Of a stretch of DNA of 64,000 nucleotides, positions 8,097 to 16,505 are shown piece after piece. Position 1 is the first letter of the stretch. Every line of letters begins with the position of its first letter. A program made the translations under genes and the position numbers. This DNA comes from Thiogranum sp. (GTDB lineage Bacteria; Pseudomonadota; Gammaproteobacteria; DSM-19610). The DNA is taken from contig JASBSS010000026.1 of assembly GCA_030148805.1 (NCBI GenBank), forward strand, positions 124,001 through 188,000, in the 5' to 3' direction. Under the pieces are notes generated by a model. That model did no database searches. It was not told the DNA's origin and saw only the letters and a list, made by a program, of their open reading frames with translations.

Positions 8097-8622
8097 ATCA
8101 AAAACCCCGTTTTTCCTTAGGTCTTAGCCCGCCCCACGCGGCGCGAGCGGCGCAGTTATAACAGGGCCCACCCGCAGTGCCTGTTACAGTGTGTTTCAAG
8201 ACCGGTGGGCAGGTCGGGCCGGCGGCTTGTCGAGCCGACGAATTTCGTGGCGAGGCGCCCACTAACGGCGGCAGTCTGCTGTAACAGATTGTTACCTGGC
8301 GCCGCCCGGGAGGGGGCGATCCGAGTCGTCTCGGGGCACCGATCCAGCGTGGCCCACCGCTGGAAGTAGGGAAAGCGTCGCCTGCGTATTTTCGTTTGAG
8401 CGCCGAAATCGTTACCGCCCCAGTTATGCCTGTTGGGACGACTGCCCGGCTGCCGGTCCGCGGCGCTTGCGGCTGTAGGCGAACGGGAAGCGGCGTGTGG
8501 GAGCTGACGGTAGCTGGGGGATTGGGGGTTAACCCTGCCGCCGGCGACGATTGTCATATGTATTTGTGCGCCCCAGTGCCCGCGGGCTAAATAGCCCTCT
8601 TCACTCGTCGTCGAGGGTATTC
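8097..8622. other. 526-bp divergent intergenic region with several inverted repeats
   Basis: No gene is recognised between the nucleotidase-like gene and opgG. The region holds CTGTTACAG (8181-8189) and its reverse complement CTGTAACAG (8279-8287). The latter overlaps the palindrome GTAACAGATTGTTAC (8281-8295). There are also GGGTTAACCC (8526-8535) and GGGCTA-AA-TAGCCC (8584-8597), the last one 25 bp before the opgG start. These look like protein-binding sites or an untranslated leader. Confidence 0.4.
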
Positions 8623-10215
8623 ATGAAACATTGGGACACGCTGTTGGGCTTGTTTTTTGTCTTTCTGACCGCCGCGCAGCCGGCCTCGGCCGGCGCCACC
8701 AAGACCTTGGGCAAGGCCGAGGCCTTCGACTACGCCGGACTCAAAGGCCTGGCGCGTGAGCTGGCCGCCCAGCCTTATGTGAGTCATGCCGGGGAGCTGC
8801 CCGCCGCGCTGCGCAAGCTCAGCTGGGATGAATACCAAGAAGTGAGCTTCGATCCCGATCAGGCCTTGTGGAAGGACGATAGCGCGTCCTTGTTCAGGGC
8901 GGAGTTCTTTCACCTCGGGCTCAATTTCGACACGCCGGTGACGCTTTACGAGCTGGCCGACGGGCAGGCGCGCGCAATCGCCTATAGTCCGCGCTTGTTC
9001 GAGTATGGGAAATCAGGCGTGAACGGTGGTTCGCTGTCCGAGCGCCTCGGGTTCGCCGGCTTTCGTTTCAAATTTCACACCGACTGGCAGCGGGACGTGG
9101 TGGCCTTTCTGGGCGCCAGTTATTTTCGCGCCGTGGGCGGCGAAATGCAGTACGGCATGTCCGCGCGTGGCCTGGCGATAGATACGGCGTTGGATCGACC
9201 CGAGGAGTTCCCGTTGTTCACCCGCTTCTGGTTGCAAAAGCCGCCACCCGCCGGAGACACCGCCACGGTCTATGCCCTGCTCGATTCGCCCAGCGCCACC
9301 GGAGCCTTCGCTTTTGCCATCACCCCGGGACGGACGCTGAAGATGCATGTCGATGCCGCCATCTATCCGCGCGCGGCGATCGAGCGCCTCGGCATTGCGC
9401 CGTTGACAAGCATGTATATGGTCGGTGAAAACGACCGGCGCGCCAATTGGGATTGGCGACCCGAAATCCACGACTCCGACGGGCTCGCCATGCACACCGG
9501 CACTGGGGAGTGGCTCTGGCGACCGTTGAGCAATCCGCGGGCGCTGCGCTTCAACGCCTACGCCGATGCCCGACCCAAGGGGTTCGGCTTGTTGCAGCGC
9601 GATCGCAACTTCGATCATTATCAGGATGACGGTGTTTTCTACGAGAAACGGCCGAGCGTGTGGGTCGAGCCACTCAACGATTGGGGCAAAGGCAGTGTGC
9701 AACTCGTCGAGATTCCCACCGAGGACGAGACCTTCGACAATGTCGTCGCCTTCTGGAATCCGGCGGAAAAAGTGAAGCCCGGCCAGGAGCTGCTCTACAG
9801 CTACAATCTTTACTGGGGCGGCGAGCCGCCGCACGCCAGCGAGCTGGCCCGTGTGGTCGACACCTTTACCGGCCTCGGTGGCGTGGTCGGTCAGAAGCGC
9901 AAATATTACAGTCGACGCTTCGTGGTCGACTTCAAGGGCGGAAAGTTACCCATGCTGGGGAGTAAAGCGGCGCTCGTACCGGTGATCGAGGCCTCCGCGG
10001 GCAGGGTGGAAACGACATCGGTGCGGCCGCTGGGCGACAGCGGCGGCTATCGGGCGATTTTTGACCTGGTACCGCCGGGCGGCGACCCGGAGCCGATCAA
10101 CCTGAAGCTCTATCTCGAGCAGAACGGCCAACCCTTGAGCGAGACCTGGATCTATCAATGGACGCCGCCGCCGCAAGACGAGCGGCAACTGCACAACCCC
10201 GGACATCTGCAATGA
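8623..10215 (+). CDS. opgG: Glucan biosynthesis protein G (periplasmic glucan assembly)
   Basis: About 530 aa. Exported protein of the MdoG/OpgG/OpgD family, which acts in the periplasm on osmoregulated periplasmic glucans. Recognisable family segments include AEFFHLGLNFDTPVTLYE, YFRAVG, the MYMVGEND stretch and the DWGKGSVQLVEIP region, over the full family length. The signal peptide is of Sec type (cleavage near PASA) without a twin-arginine motif, favouring OpgG over OpgD. I start at the ATG at 8623, which begins the signal peptide after a GAGGG; a longer frame to 8551 lacks support. The membrane glucosyltransferase OpgH is not adjacent. Confidence 0.85.
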   Translation: MKHWDTLLGLFFVFLTAAQPASAGATKTLGKAEAFDYAGLKGLARELAAQPYVSHAGELPAALRKLSWDEYQEVSFDPDQALWKDDSASLFRAEFFHLGLNFDTPVTLYELADGQARAIAYSPRLFEYGKSGVNGGSLSERLGFAGFRFKFHTDWQRDVVAFLGASYFRAVGGEMQYGMSARGLAIDTALDRPEEFPLFTRFWLQKPPPAGDTATVYALLDSPSATGAFAFAITPGRTLKMHVDAAIYPRAAIERLGIAPLTSMYMVGENDRRANWDWRPEIHDSDGLAMHTGTGEWLWRPLSNPRALRFNAYADARPKGFGLLQRDRNFDHYQDDGVFYEKRPSVWVEPLNDWGKGSVQLVEIPTEDETFDNVVAFWNPAEKVKPGQELLYSYNLYWGGEPPHASELARVVDTFTGLGGVVGQKRKYYSRRFVVDFKGGKLPMLGSKAALVPVIEASAGRVETTSVRPLGDSGGYRAIFDLVPPGGDPEPINLKLYLEQNGQPLSETWIYQWTPPPQDERQLHNPGHLQ

Positions 10216-11406
10216 TCAAAAGCGGCCGGGCGCCAGGGTAAAACAGAACTCGGCGCCTTGCCCGCTTGCCGAACGCCCCCAGATCTTGCCGCCGTGGCGA
10301 CTGATGACCCGCTGCACGGTCGCCAAACCGATGCCGGTGCCGGGGTAGTCGCTGGGATGGTGCAGGCGCTGGAACGGGACGAAGAGTTTTTCCGCGTAGC
10401 GTTCGTCGAATCCCGCGCCGTTGTCGGCGATGAAATAGACCTGATCGCCCCGTTCCTCGCGGCAGCCGAAGTGCACCCGGGGATGTGGGGTGTGGGCGGT
10501 GAACTTGTAGGCGTTGCTCAATAAATTCTCTATGACGATGCGCAGCAGCCGCGCGTCCCCCAGGGCGAGCATGTTCGGTTGTATCACCAGTTCGACTGCG
10601 GTATCGCGGTACTCCTGCCCTAGCCGTTCGGCCACCGAGGCGACCAAGGCGCTGAGGTCGACGGCCGCGGTGTTGAAGTGCGAGCGCGTGACCCGTGACA
10701 GTTCCAGCAGGTCCTGGATGAGTTCTTCCATGCGTTGGCCGGAGGCGAGAATACGCTGGATATAGTCCCTGGCATGAGCGCTGAGCCGCTCCTGGGCTTC
10801 GTCCAGGAGCGCGTGACCGAATCCGCGAATGGCGCGCAACGGGGCGCGCAAATCGTGCGAGACCGAGTAGCAGAAAGATTCCAGCTCCTTGTTCACCAGT
10901 TCCAGTTGTTCGGTCCGCTGGGCGACGCGTCGGTCGAGTTCCTGGGCGTGCTGCAACGCCTCCTCGTGCAGATCGGCAATGCGTTGGGTACGCGCCTCGA
11001 CCAGCTGTTCCAGCCCCTGACGCTTGGTGAGCAGGGCAAGGTAGCTGCGCACGTTGGCGCTGACGATCGCCGGACTCAGGGGTTTGCGCAGGTAATCGAC
11101 GCCACCGGCGGCAAAGCCCAGGGTTTCGCTTTCACGGTCCTGGTCGTCGGCGAGGAAGATGATCGGGATCAGGGCCGTGCGCGGGGCGCGCTTCAATTCC
11201 CGGCATACCTCCAGGCCGCTCATGCCGGGCATGCGCCAGTCGAGCAGAATCAGGTCCGGGAAAGGTTCGGATAGCGCCAGCTGCAACGCCTGTTCGCCCG
11301 AGTGGGCGACGCTGATCTGACAGTCTGGGCTGAGCAGTGCGGCCAGTTCGTCGGTATAGCACCTCTCGTCGTCGACAATCAGGATGCTGGCTTCCAGGTT
11401 GTCCAT
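10216..11406 (-). CDS. Receiver-histidine kinase (REC-HisKA-HATPase)
   Basis: 396 aa, soluble. An N-terminal receiver domain has Asp56 as phosphoacceptor (LILLDWRMPG) and Lys in YLRKPL. A coiled-coil linker (about 130-178) leads to a HisKA domain with His184 in SVSHDLRAPLRA and an HATPase_c domain with N, G1 and G2 boxes (NLLSNAYKF, DNGAGF, GTGIGLA). There is no membrane segment or sensor domain, so it probably receives phosphate from another kinase and passes signals on. It converges tail to tail with opgG. No DNA-binding partner regulator is next to it. Confidence 0.9.
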   Translation of the reverse strand: MDNLEASILIVDDERCYTDELAALLSPDCQISVAHSGEQALQLALSEPFPDLILLDWRMPGMSGLEVCRELKRAPRTALIPIIFLADDQDRESETLGFAAGGVDYLRKPLSPAIVSANVRSYLALLTKRQGLEQLVEARTQRIADLHEEALQHAQELDRRVAQRTEQLELVNKELESFCYSVSHDLRAPLRAIRGFGHALLDEAQERLSAHARDYIQRILASGQRMEELIQDLLELSRVTRSHFNTAAVDLSALVASVAERLGQEYRDTAVELVIQPNMLALGDARLLRIVIENLLSNAYKFTAHTPHPRVHFGCREERGDQVYFIADNGAGFDERYAEKLFVPFQRLHHPSDYPGTGIGLATVQRVISRHGGKIWGRSASGQGAEFCFTLAPGRF

Positions 11407-11541
11407 GGATGAGGCGCCTCTTGCGCGCTATGGCCGACAGGTGATGCGTTGAATCCCGGGCTGGGCTGTCAGTGTATGTGATAACGGGTGTCGGCAGAAG
11501 GTCGCTCGCGCTGAAGGCCGGGATTTGCGGCTGGATTTGGT

Positions 11542-11565
11542 GCCGGATCCTCTATATGATCCGGC
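11542..11565 (+). promoter_or_regulatory. Perfect hairpin immediately before a start codon
   Basis: GCCGGATC (11542-11549) and GATCCGGC (11558-11565) form a perfect 8-bp stem with an 8-nt loop, four bases before the ATG at 11570. In mRNA it would cover the ribosome binding site, and no Shine-Dalgarno is visible outside it. Confidence 0.4.
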
Positions 11566-11569
11566 GCCA

Positions 11570-12508
11570 ATGAAGCCGGACATCGTCCAACGACTCGAAC
11601 AACGGCTCGGGCGGCAATACGTGCGCCAGCGTCTGGCCATCGAGGACGACCATCGTTCGCGGCTGGACAGCCGCAGACCGGACTTTTTTCACCTCGAAAG
11701 CTGGTATTCCATTCACGCCCTGATTCGCAACACGCTGAAACTTACGGGTCTGTATTCCCGTGGCCGGAAAAACGCCGCGGCGGTGGAGTTGCGTCGCAAT
11801 GAGGTTGCCCTGCCGGGTCTGCCGGTCGCCTTCGATGGATTCACGCTGTTGCACATCAGCGACATGCACGTGGATATGAGCCAGGCGGCGATGTCGTGTC
11901 TGATCGATAAGGTGCAGGATATCGACTATGACCTGTGCGTGCTGACGGGCGATTATTGCGGTAACGATTTCGGCGCCCAGGAGAGTGTCTTGCGTGAAAT
12001 GGCACGCGTGCGCGGGCATCTACGCGGTGAGGTCTATGGTGTCCTGGGCAATCATGACTCCTTGCGCCTGGTGCCCGGTCTGGAGGATCTGGGTATCCGG
12101 ATGTTGCTCAACGAATCCGTGAGCATCGTGCGCCAGGGCGAAGCGATTCACCTGGCGGGGATCGACGACGCGCACTACTTTCGGGTGCATAATCTCGCCA
12201 GTGCGTGCGCGAATGTGCCCGCCGAGGGCTGCGCCCTGTTGCTCTCGCATACACCGGAGATCTATAGGCTGGCGGCCTGCGCCGGCTTCAAGCTGTTGTT
12301 GTGCGGGCACACGCATGGCGGGCAAGTGTGCCTGCCGGGGCGTTTGCCGATCACACTCGATGCGCAGGTGCCCCGCCACATGGGCGCGGGCCCGTGGCGT
12401 TTCGCCGATCTGGTCGGTTACACCTCGGTCGGCGCCGGCGCCTCGGTGGTGCCGGTACGCTTCAACTGCCCGCCGGAGATCACTCTGCACCGGCTTTGCG
12501 TGGCATAG
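11570..12508 (+). CDS. YaeI-like metallophosphoesterase
   Basis: 312 aa from the ATG at 11570. Calcineurin-type phosphoesterase with the full metal-binding series: ISDMHVD, LTGDYCGNDF, GNHDS, LLSHTPE and CGHTHGGQ. The GNHD and GHTHGGQ motifs and the placement resemble YaeI/YkuE phosphodiesterases that act on membrane lipids or lipid-linked phosphates. No signal peptide is visible; the first 85 residues are a basic extension. The frame extends to a TTG at 11525, but the ATG is more natural. It converges with a CarS-like gene whose stop codon lies 1 bp away. Confidence 0.8.
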   Translation: MKPDIVQRLEQRLGRQYVRQRLAIEDDHRSRLDSRRPDFFHLESWYSIHALIRNTLKLTGLYSRGRKNAAAVELRRNEVALPGLPVAFDGFTLLHISDMHVDMSQAAMSCLIDKVQDIDYDLCVLTGDYCGNDFGAQESVLREMARVRGHLRGEVYGVLGNHDSLRLVPGLEDLGIRMLLNESVSIVRQGEAIHLAGIDDAHYFRVHNLASACANVPAEGCALLLSHTPEIYRLAACAGFKLLLCGHTHGGQVCLPGRLPITLDAQVPRHMGAGPWRFADLVGYTSVGAGASVVPVRFNCPPEITLHRLCVA

Positions 12509-12509
12509 C

Positions 12510-12989
12510 TCAATAGGGTCGTTTGCGAATACTGAGTCGATAGAACAGCGGCGAAAGCAGCCGTTCGCTGACAAAGAACGCCGCGACGATCAGTGCCAGG
12601 TCGAGCAGATCGAATCCGAGCAGGGGTTGGCAGGCGAGCGCGGGGAACAGCGACTCGGGTATCTGATCGAGCCCGGTCGCCTTGGCGCTCGAAGGCAGGC
12701 GCAGACGCCGCTTGATGAAACTGGAAAAAAGGTCGCCGCTCATGGCGAACAGACCGGTGAGCGCGCCCACCGGCCAGTCGAAGCCAAGCAGCGGCGACAG
12801 GAGGGTGGTGACCAGTACCGCGAGGACCAGCCCCCGCAGCGTTTTCGACCGCCCGAACAGCGGCTGACCATCGAAAAAACACAAGCCCCCGTCCAGCGGA
12901 CGGGAAAAACGCCGTCCGAGAAGTGCTTGGGCCAGCACCGGGGTGGCGTTGGCGATGCCCACCAGCAGCAGATACTCGACAATCAACAT
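12510..12989 (-). CDS. CarS-family (DUF46) CDP-alcohol synthase-like membrane protein
   Basis: 159 aa with about four hydrophobic segments. The motif GDLFSSFIKRRL followed by SAKATGLDQIPES matches the CDP-archaeol synthase (CarS/DUF46) family, which moves CTP-derived CMP onto a lipid-like alcohol. In bacteria the substrate of these homologues is not established. The start may be GTG 12992 or ATG 12989; an AGG lies about 8 nt before the ATG. It follows the HAD phosphatase gene by about 48 bp in the same direction, so the two may be co-transcribed. Confidence 0.7.
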   Translation of the reverse strand: MLIVEYLLLVGIANATPVLAQALLGRRFSRPLDGGLCFFDGQPLFGRSKTLRGLVLAVLVTTLLSPLLGFDWPVGALTGLFAMSGDLFSSFIKRRLRLPSSAKATGLDQIPESLFPALACQPLLGFDLLDLALIVAAFFVSERLLSPLFYRLSIRKRPY

Positions 12990-13037
12990 CACTGGCCTGT
13001 CGGTCGCATGCCTGCCTGGATTGGCTTCCTAGTCCGC

Positions 13038-13835
13038 TCAAGGCGACACATGCGCGCGCCACCAGGCAGGTAGGTCGGCGAGGGAATCGACGACGGCATC
13101 CGGCTCGATACCGCGTTGCAGGTCGTCGGTGCGGAACTTGCCGGTGCGTACCTGCATGGTTTTCAAGCCCGCGCGCTGGGCACCCTCGATATCCCCCTGG
13201 ATGTCGTCGCCGATCATCAGGATTTGCTCGGGTGGCAGGCCCAGGGATTCGGCACCACTGAGGAAAAAGGTGCGTTCCGGTTTGCCGGTCACCACGGGTT
13301 GTCTGCCGGTGGCATATTGCAGCGCGGCCACGAAGGGGCCGGTGTCCAGCCGCAGACCGTCGGCCGCGCGCCAGTAACGGGTCATGCCCAGGGCCAGCAG
13401 CGGCGGTGAACCGGCCTGCATGAGCAGCTCGAAGGCCAGGTTGAGGCGCGCGAAATTCCACGCCTCGCCAAGATCGCCCAGCACCACGCTGGCGACCGGT
13501 TGATCCCGGTCGCCAGACCACACCGGCAGGTCGGCGAACTCGCTCTGGGTGGCGGCGGGGACAAACAGGGCGTGCGCCCCGGTAGCGGCATGCGCGCGCA
13601 ACCACCGCGCCGCCACCACGGGTGGGCTGAGAATTTGCGCCACTGGGGTCTCGATGCCGAAGGTTGAAAGTTTGTCGCCCAGACGTTGGCGTGGGCGCGA
13701 ACTGGTGTTGGTCACGAAACGATGCGGAATTCCCGAGGCGCGCAGCCAGCTCAAGGCCTCGGGGGCGCCGGGCACCGCTTGTTCCCCGACGTACACCACG
13801 CCATCCAAGTCCAACAGAACGCCACCCAGATTCAT
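13038..13835 (-). CDS. HAD-superfamily IIA hydrolase (LHPP/NagD-like)
   Basis: 265 aa from the ATG at 13835, which has a GAGGAG Shine-Dalgarno. HAD motif I is LLDLDGVVYVGE, motif II is VTNTSS, the cap is of type C2, the Lys lies in VVTGKPE, and motif IV is MIGDDIQGDIEGA. The family includes phospholysine/phosphohistidine inorganic pyrophosphate phosphatases and sugar phosphatases; the substrate cannot be told from sequence. A longer frame to 13925 has no better ribosome site. Confidence 0.85.
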   Translation of the reverse strand: MNLGGVLLDLDGVVYVGEQAVPGAPEALSWLRASGIPHRFVTNTSSRPRQRLGDKLSTFGIETPVAQILSPPVVAARWLRAHAATGAHALFVPAATQSEFADLPVWSGDRDQPVASVVLGDLGEAWNFARLNLAFELLMQAGSPPLLALGMTRYWRAADGLRLDTGPFVAALQYATGRQPVVTGKPERTFFLSGAESLGLPPEQILMIGDDIQGDIEGAQRAGLKTMQVRTGKFRTDDLQRGIEPDAVVDSLADLPAWWRAHVSP

Positions 13836-14190
13836 TCCGCTCCTCGTGCGCAGGCGCGTATTCCCTCTTTCAAGCCTAAAGAGGCTCTCCCGGGTTTGAC
13901 AAGCCGGACGGGCAAAAAAATGCACCCGCTCAGCGACGAATAAAATCCCCCGATGGTTCGTCTAAATTGGAGTGGAAAAGCGAAACAAAAACAAAGACAA
14001 AAGATTAATAAAACTATTTATCTTTTTGAATATACTAGTGTTTATTGTTGTGTTTTCGGTCATCGCAGCGGCCCAGAAAACGCAAGGGTCGCGGCCGTCC
14101 CATAGCGGCCTGGAGCGGATTCACGGACCTTTTTAGTCGCGCTCGAAGCGAGTCCGGGTCGAGAGGCCCGCCGATGTTTCAGCGCCAGCT
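13836..14190. other. Intergenic with a sharply AT-rich island
   Basis: No gene recognised. About 13975-14060 is very rich in A+T (including TATACT at 14031-14036), whereas both sides are GC-rich. The right part (about 14117-14150) contains short overlapping inverted repeats around CTCGAAGCGAG, which may be a weak terminator for the minus-strand gene starting at 15372. Confidence 0.35.
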
Positions 14191-15372
14191 TCAATCTGAC
14201 TGGGAAAAATAGCGGATCCGGCTGCCCTCGCCCTGTTTGATCTCGATCCAGGCGACGTGCAGGGTGCCGTCGGGACTGTAGGCGATCACCGGGCTGTGGA
14301 CCTCCTCGCTGTCGTCGGTCAAATTGGTGTTGGCACCCCATGTCATCCCGCTGAGTTTCGCCGACCAGATGCAATTGCGGTCTTCGCGCGCGTCCATCCA
14401 CACCGCCGTCACCCGCTCGTGACCGTCGGCGGCGACAGCGGGGGTCCATTGCGGAACCACCGCCCCCCATTCGTCGATGATGTCATAGTTGTCGCCCCAG
14501 CTGATGCCGCCGTCGTTGCTGAAGGCGGAATAGACTTTGTAGCCGGCTCGACTGGCGCGCTTGTCCAGCCACACCGCCACCAGCCGCTCGTTCTCGCCCA
14601 CCGCCAGGGTGTTGCGCACCGCCGAGGAACCGCTTCCCCATTCGTAGGATTTTTTGATCAGCTCGTTGATCTGGGTCTGTTGATCCAGCTGTTGCAGACT
14701 TTTACCGGAGGTGGCGTACAACAGGTTGGTGCCCGTACTGCGGTCATGCCAGGTGATGACGACGCGGCCTTTGGCGTAAGCCGCGCCGGGATTGGTCTGA
14801 AAGCGATAGGTTTCGGTGGACGCCACCGCTACGGGTGTCTGGTGCTCCAGCTGAGCCTTGCCGGCGTGAACCGCGGTGGCGCTGACCGCGTAGCCGTTGC
14901 CGTGGCGGGCGCTCCAGGCCAGCAACGCGCTGTCGGCCTGGCAACCGATGGTCAACTCGTTGAGTGATCCCTCGGCTACCGAGGTGACGGGAAGTTCCTG
15001 GCCATCGGTGAACGCCGTGGCCCGCACGCTGTCCTGTTCAATCCAGGCGACATAGAAGTGGCGCCCACAGCGGGCGATGACCGGATTGAAGGCGTCCTGT
15101 TCGCCCAGCACTATCGGCGCGCCGAAAGGCTGATCGTCAGCCAACGGTCGGAACGCCAGGTGGCTGGCCGTGTGACCACCCCGGGTTTCCTCCCACACCA
15201 ACCCCACCCGCTGATCGTCCGCGGCCATGTTCTTGCGACCCGAGGACTCGATCTGGAAGAAATCGGCGGTATTGTCGGTGACGGCGACCGTGAGTACGTT
15301 CGGATCGGCCGCGGCACTGGTCCCCGCTGCCGTGAACGCACAGCCAAGCAGCAGCAGAAATCCGGACCTCAT
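14191..15372 (-). CDS. Exported Asp-box (BNR/sialidase-like) beta-propeller protein
   Basis: 393 aa with an N-terminal signal peptide (cleavage near TSAAA). Repeated blade-like segments are visible, for example VGLVWEET, FYVAWIEQDS, LVAVWLDKR, VTAVWMDAR and LHVAWIEIK. One clear Asp-box is SNDGGISWGD. This indicates a sialidase-type beta-propeller outside the cytoplasm. No sialidase catalytic Arg triad can be assigned, so I do not call it an enzyme. Its start overlaps the stop of the upstream thioredoxin-fold gene (ATGA), so the pair is one operon. Confidence 0.65.
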   Translation of the reverse strand: MRSGFLLLLGCAFTAAGTSAAADPNVLTVAVTDNTADFFQIESSGRKNMAADDQRVGLVWEETRGGHTASHLAFRPLADDQPFGAPIVLGEQDAFNPVIARCGRHFYVAWIEQDSVRATAFTDGQELPVTSVAEGSLNELTIGCQADSALLAWSARHGNGYAVSATAVHAGKAQLEHQTPVAVASTETYRFQTNPGAAYAKGRVVITWHDRSTGTNLLYATSGKSLQQLDQQTQINELIKKSYEWGSGSSAVRNTLAVGENERLVAVWLDKRASRAGYKVYSAFSNDGGISWGDNYDIIDEWGAVVPQWTPAVAADGHERVTAVWMDAREDRNCIWSAKLSGMTWGANTNLTDDSEEVHSPVIAYSPDGTLHVAWIEIKQGEGSRIRYFSQSD

Positions 15373-15872
15373 TGCGCGCCAGGCGAGGCGCTGTCCGCGC
15401 GGGCGTATTGGCCTTCTTGAATATAGTGGTCCATTTCCAGCAATTTGGCGGGATCCTGATAGCCGTAGGCCTTGAGGATCTGCTTGCCGCTCGGTTGCAG
15501 GAAGAAAAATACCGGCGTGCCCAGGGTGTTCATGCGCTCGCCGAGTTGCATCTCCGTGATCCGCTCGCCGCTGGGCAGGGTCAACCGGTCCATGCTTTCG
15601 GAATTGACGTACACCAGCACGTAATGCTTCGAATAGGCCGCCTTAACTTGGGGATCCGCGAAGCCAACCTTATTGGTTTTGTCGCAATAACCGCAGCCAT
15701 AACGGCCGAAGTAGACGAAGATCTGTCGGTGCTCGCGCTGGGCCACGCGCAAGCCTTCGTCGTAACGTACGAAGTCGTAACCGGGCGGCGGTTCCGCCTG
15801 GCTCACGCCGAACGGCAGGCCCAGGGTACAGGCCACGGCAAGGCAGAATCTGCGCAAAACAGCATTGTCCAT
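15369..15872 (-). CDS. Exported thioredoxin-fold protein (SoxW/thioredoxin_7-like), CGYC
   Basis: 167 aa with a signal peptide ending near SQA. The thioredoxin-like motif is FGRYGCGYCDKT, with Cys60 and Cys63, and the cis-Pro region is TLGTPVFFF. Such proteins act as periplasmic thiol reductants, as SoxW does in sulfur oxidation, or as cytochrome/disulfide maintenance factors. It is the first gene of a two-gene operon with the Asp-box protein, whose start codon overlaps its stop codon. The partner substrate is unknown. Confidence 0.75.
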   Translation of the reverse strand: MDNAVLRRFCLAVACTLGLPFGVSQAEPPPGYDFVRYDEGLRVAQREHRQIFVYFGRYGCGYCDKTNKVGFADPQVKAAYSKHYVLVYVNSESMDRLTLPSGERITEMQLGERMNTLGTPVFFFLQPSGKQILKAYGYQDPAKLLEMDHYIQEGQYARADSASPGAQ

Positions 15873-16061
15873 TCCATCCTCCGGAAGGCATTTCTAACTT
15901 TTCAGCTACTTTAGCAACCTGTAAGTGTTTTTTAAATAGTTAATTAAGGCGGATTCATCATCCCCTGGGCGGTTATTTCCACCCTCCCGTCCTTCTCCCG
16001 GCGCAGGTGCCGGGGTATAGTCGCACGCGAACGACCCGAGACCAGATCATGGATCCTAGGA

Positions 16062-16499
16062 ATGAGCGATAACTTTTCCGCCCACAATGAGTTGGAGAGC
16101 AAACTGGTGGCCGCGCAGGATGGGGAACTGGACAGTGAACAGTTCATGCGTGAGTTGCTGCAGGCGCAGGTGTTCATGCCGGTGGAGGACGAACCGTCTG
16201 GCATCCAGGGGTTCCAGCGCAGCGCGCGGGCCAATCCGCTGACGCTGCAAAGCGAGGACGGCCAGCATGTCCTGGTCCTGTTCACCAGTCCGGAGCGGGC
16301 CAAGCCGTTTCTGGCGGATTTTCCCGCTTATCAGGGCGGGCTGCTGACCGAATTCAGTTGGATTCTGGAGCGCATCGGCAGCGGCGTGGCGATATCCCTC
16401 AACCCCGGGGTCGCGGTGGGGATCGATTTCGACGCCAGTACGGTCGAACAGCTCATCCATGCCAGTCGGCAGCAGCCGGTCTCCCCGTCCGCTTCCTGA
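16062..16499 (+). CDS. SseB N-terminal domain protein
   Basis: 145 aa, no signal peptide. The layout NELESKLVAAQDGELDSEQFMRELLQAQVFMPV, an internal VLVLFTSPERA segment and a C-terminal AISLNPG segment match the SseB N-terminal domain family. These are small cytoplasmic proteins of unclear role, named after but not implying a type III secretion function. The start ATG at 16062 follows a CTAGGA. It converges with amrS, with 6 bp between the stops. Confidence 0.7.
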   Translation: MSDNFSAHNELESKLVAAQDGELDSEQFMRELLQAQVFMPVEDEPSGIQGFQRSARANPLTLQSEDGQHVLVLFTSPERAKPFLADFPAYQGGLLTEFSWILERIGSGVAISLNPGVAVGIDFDASTVEQLIHASRQQPVSPSAS

Positions 16500-16505
16500 T
16501 CCGCT

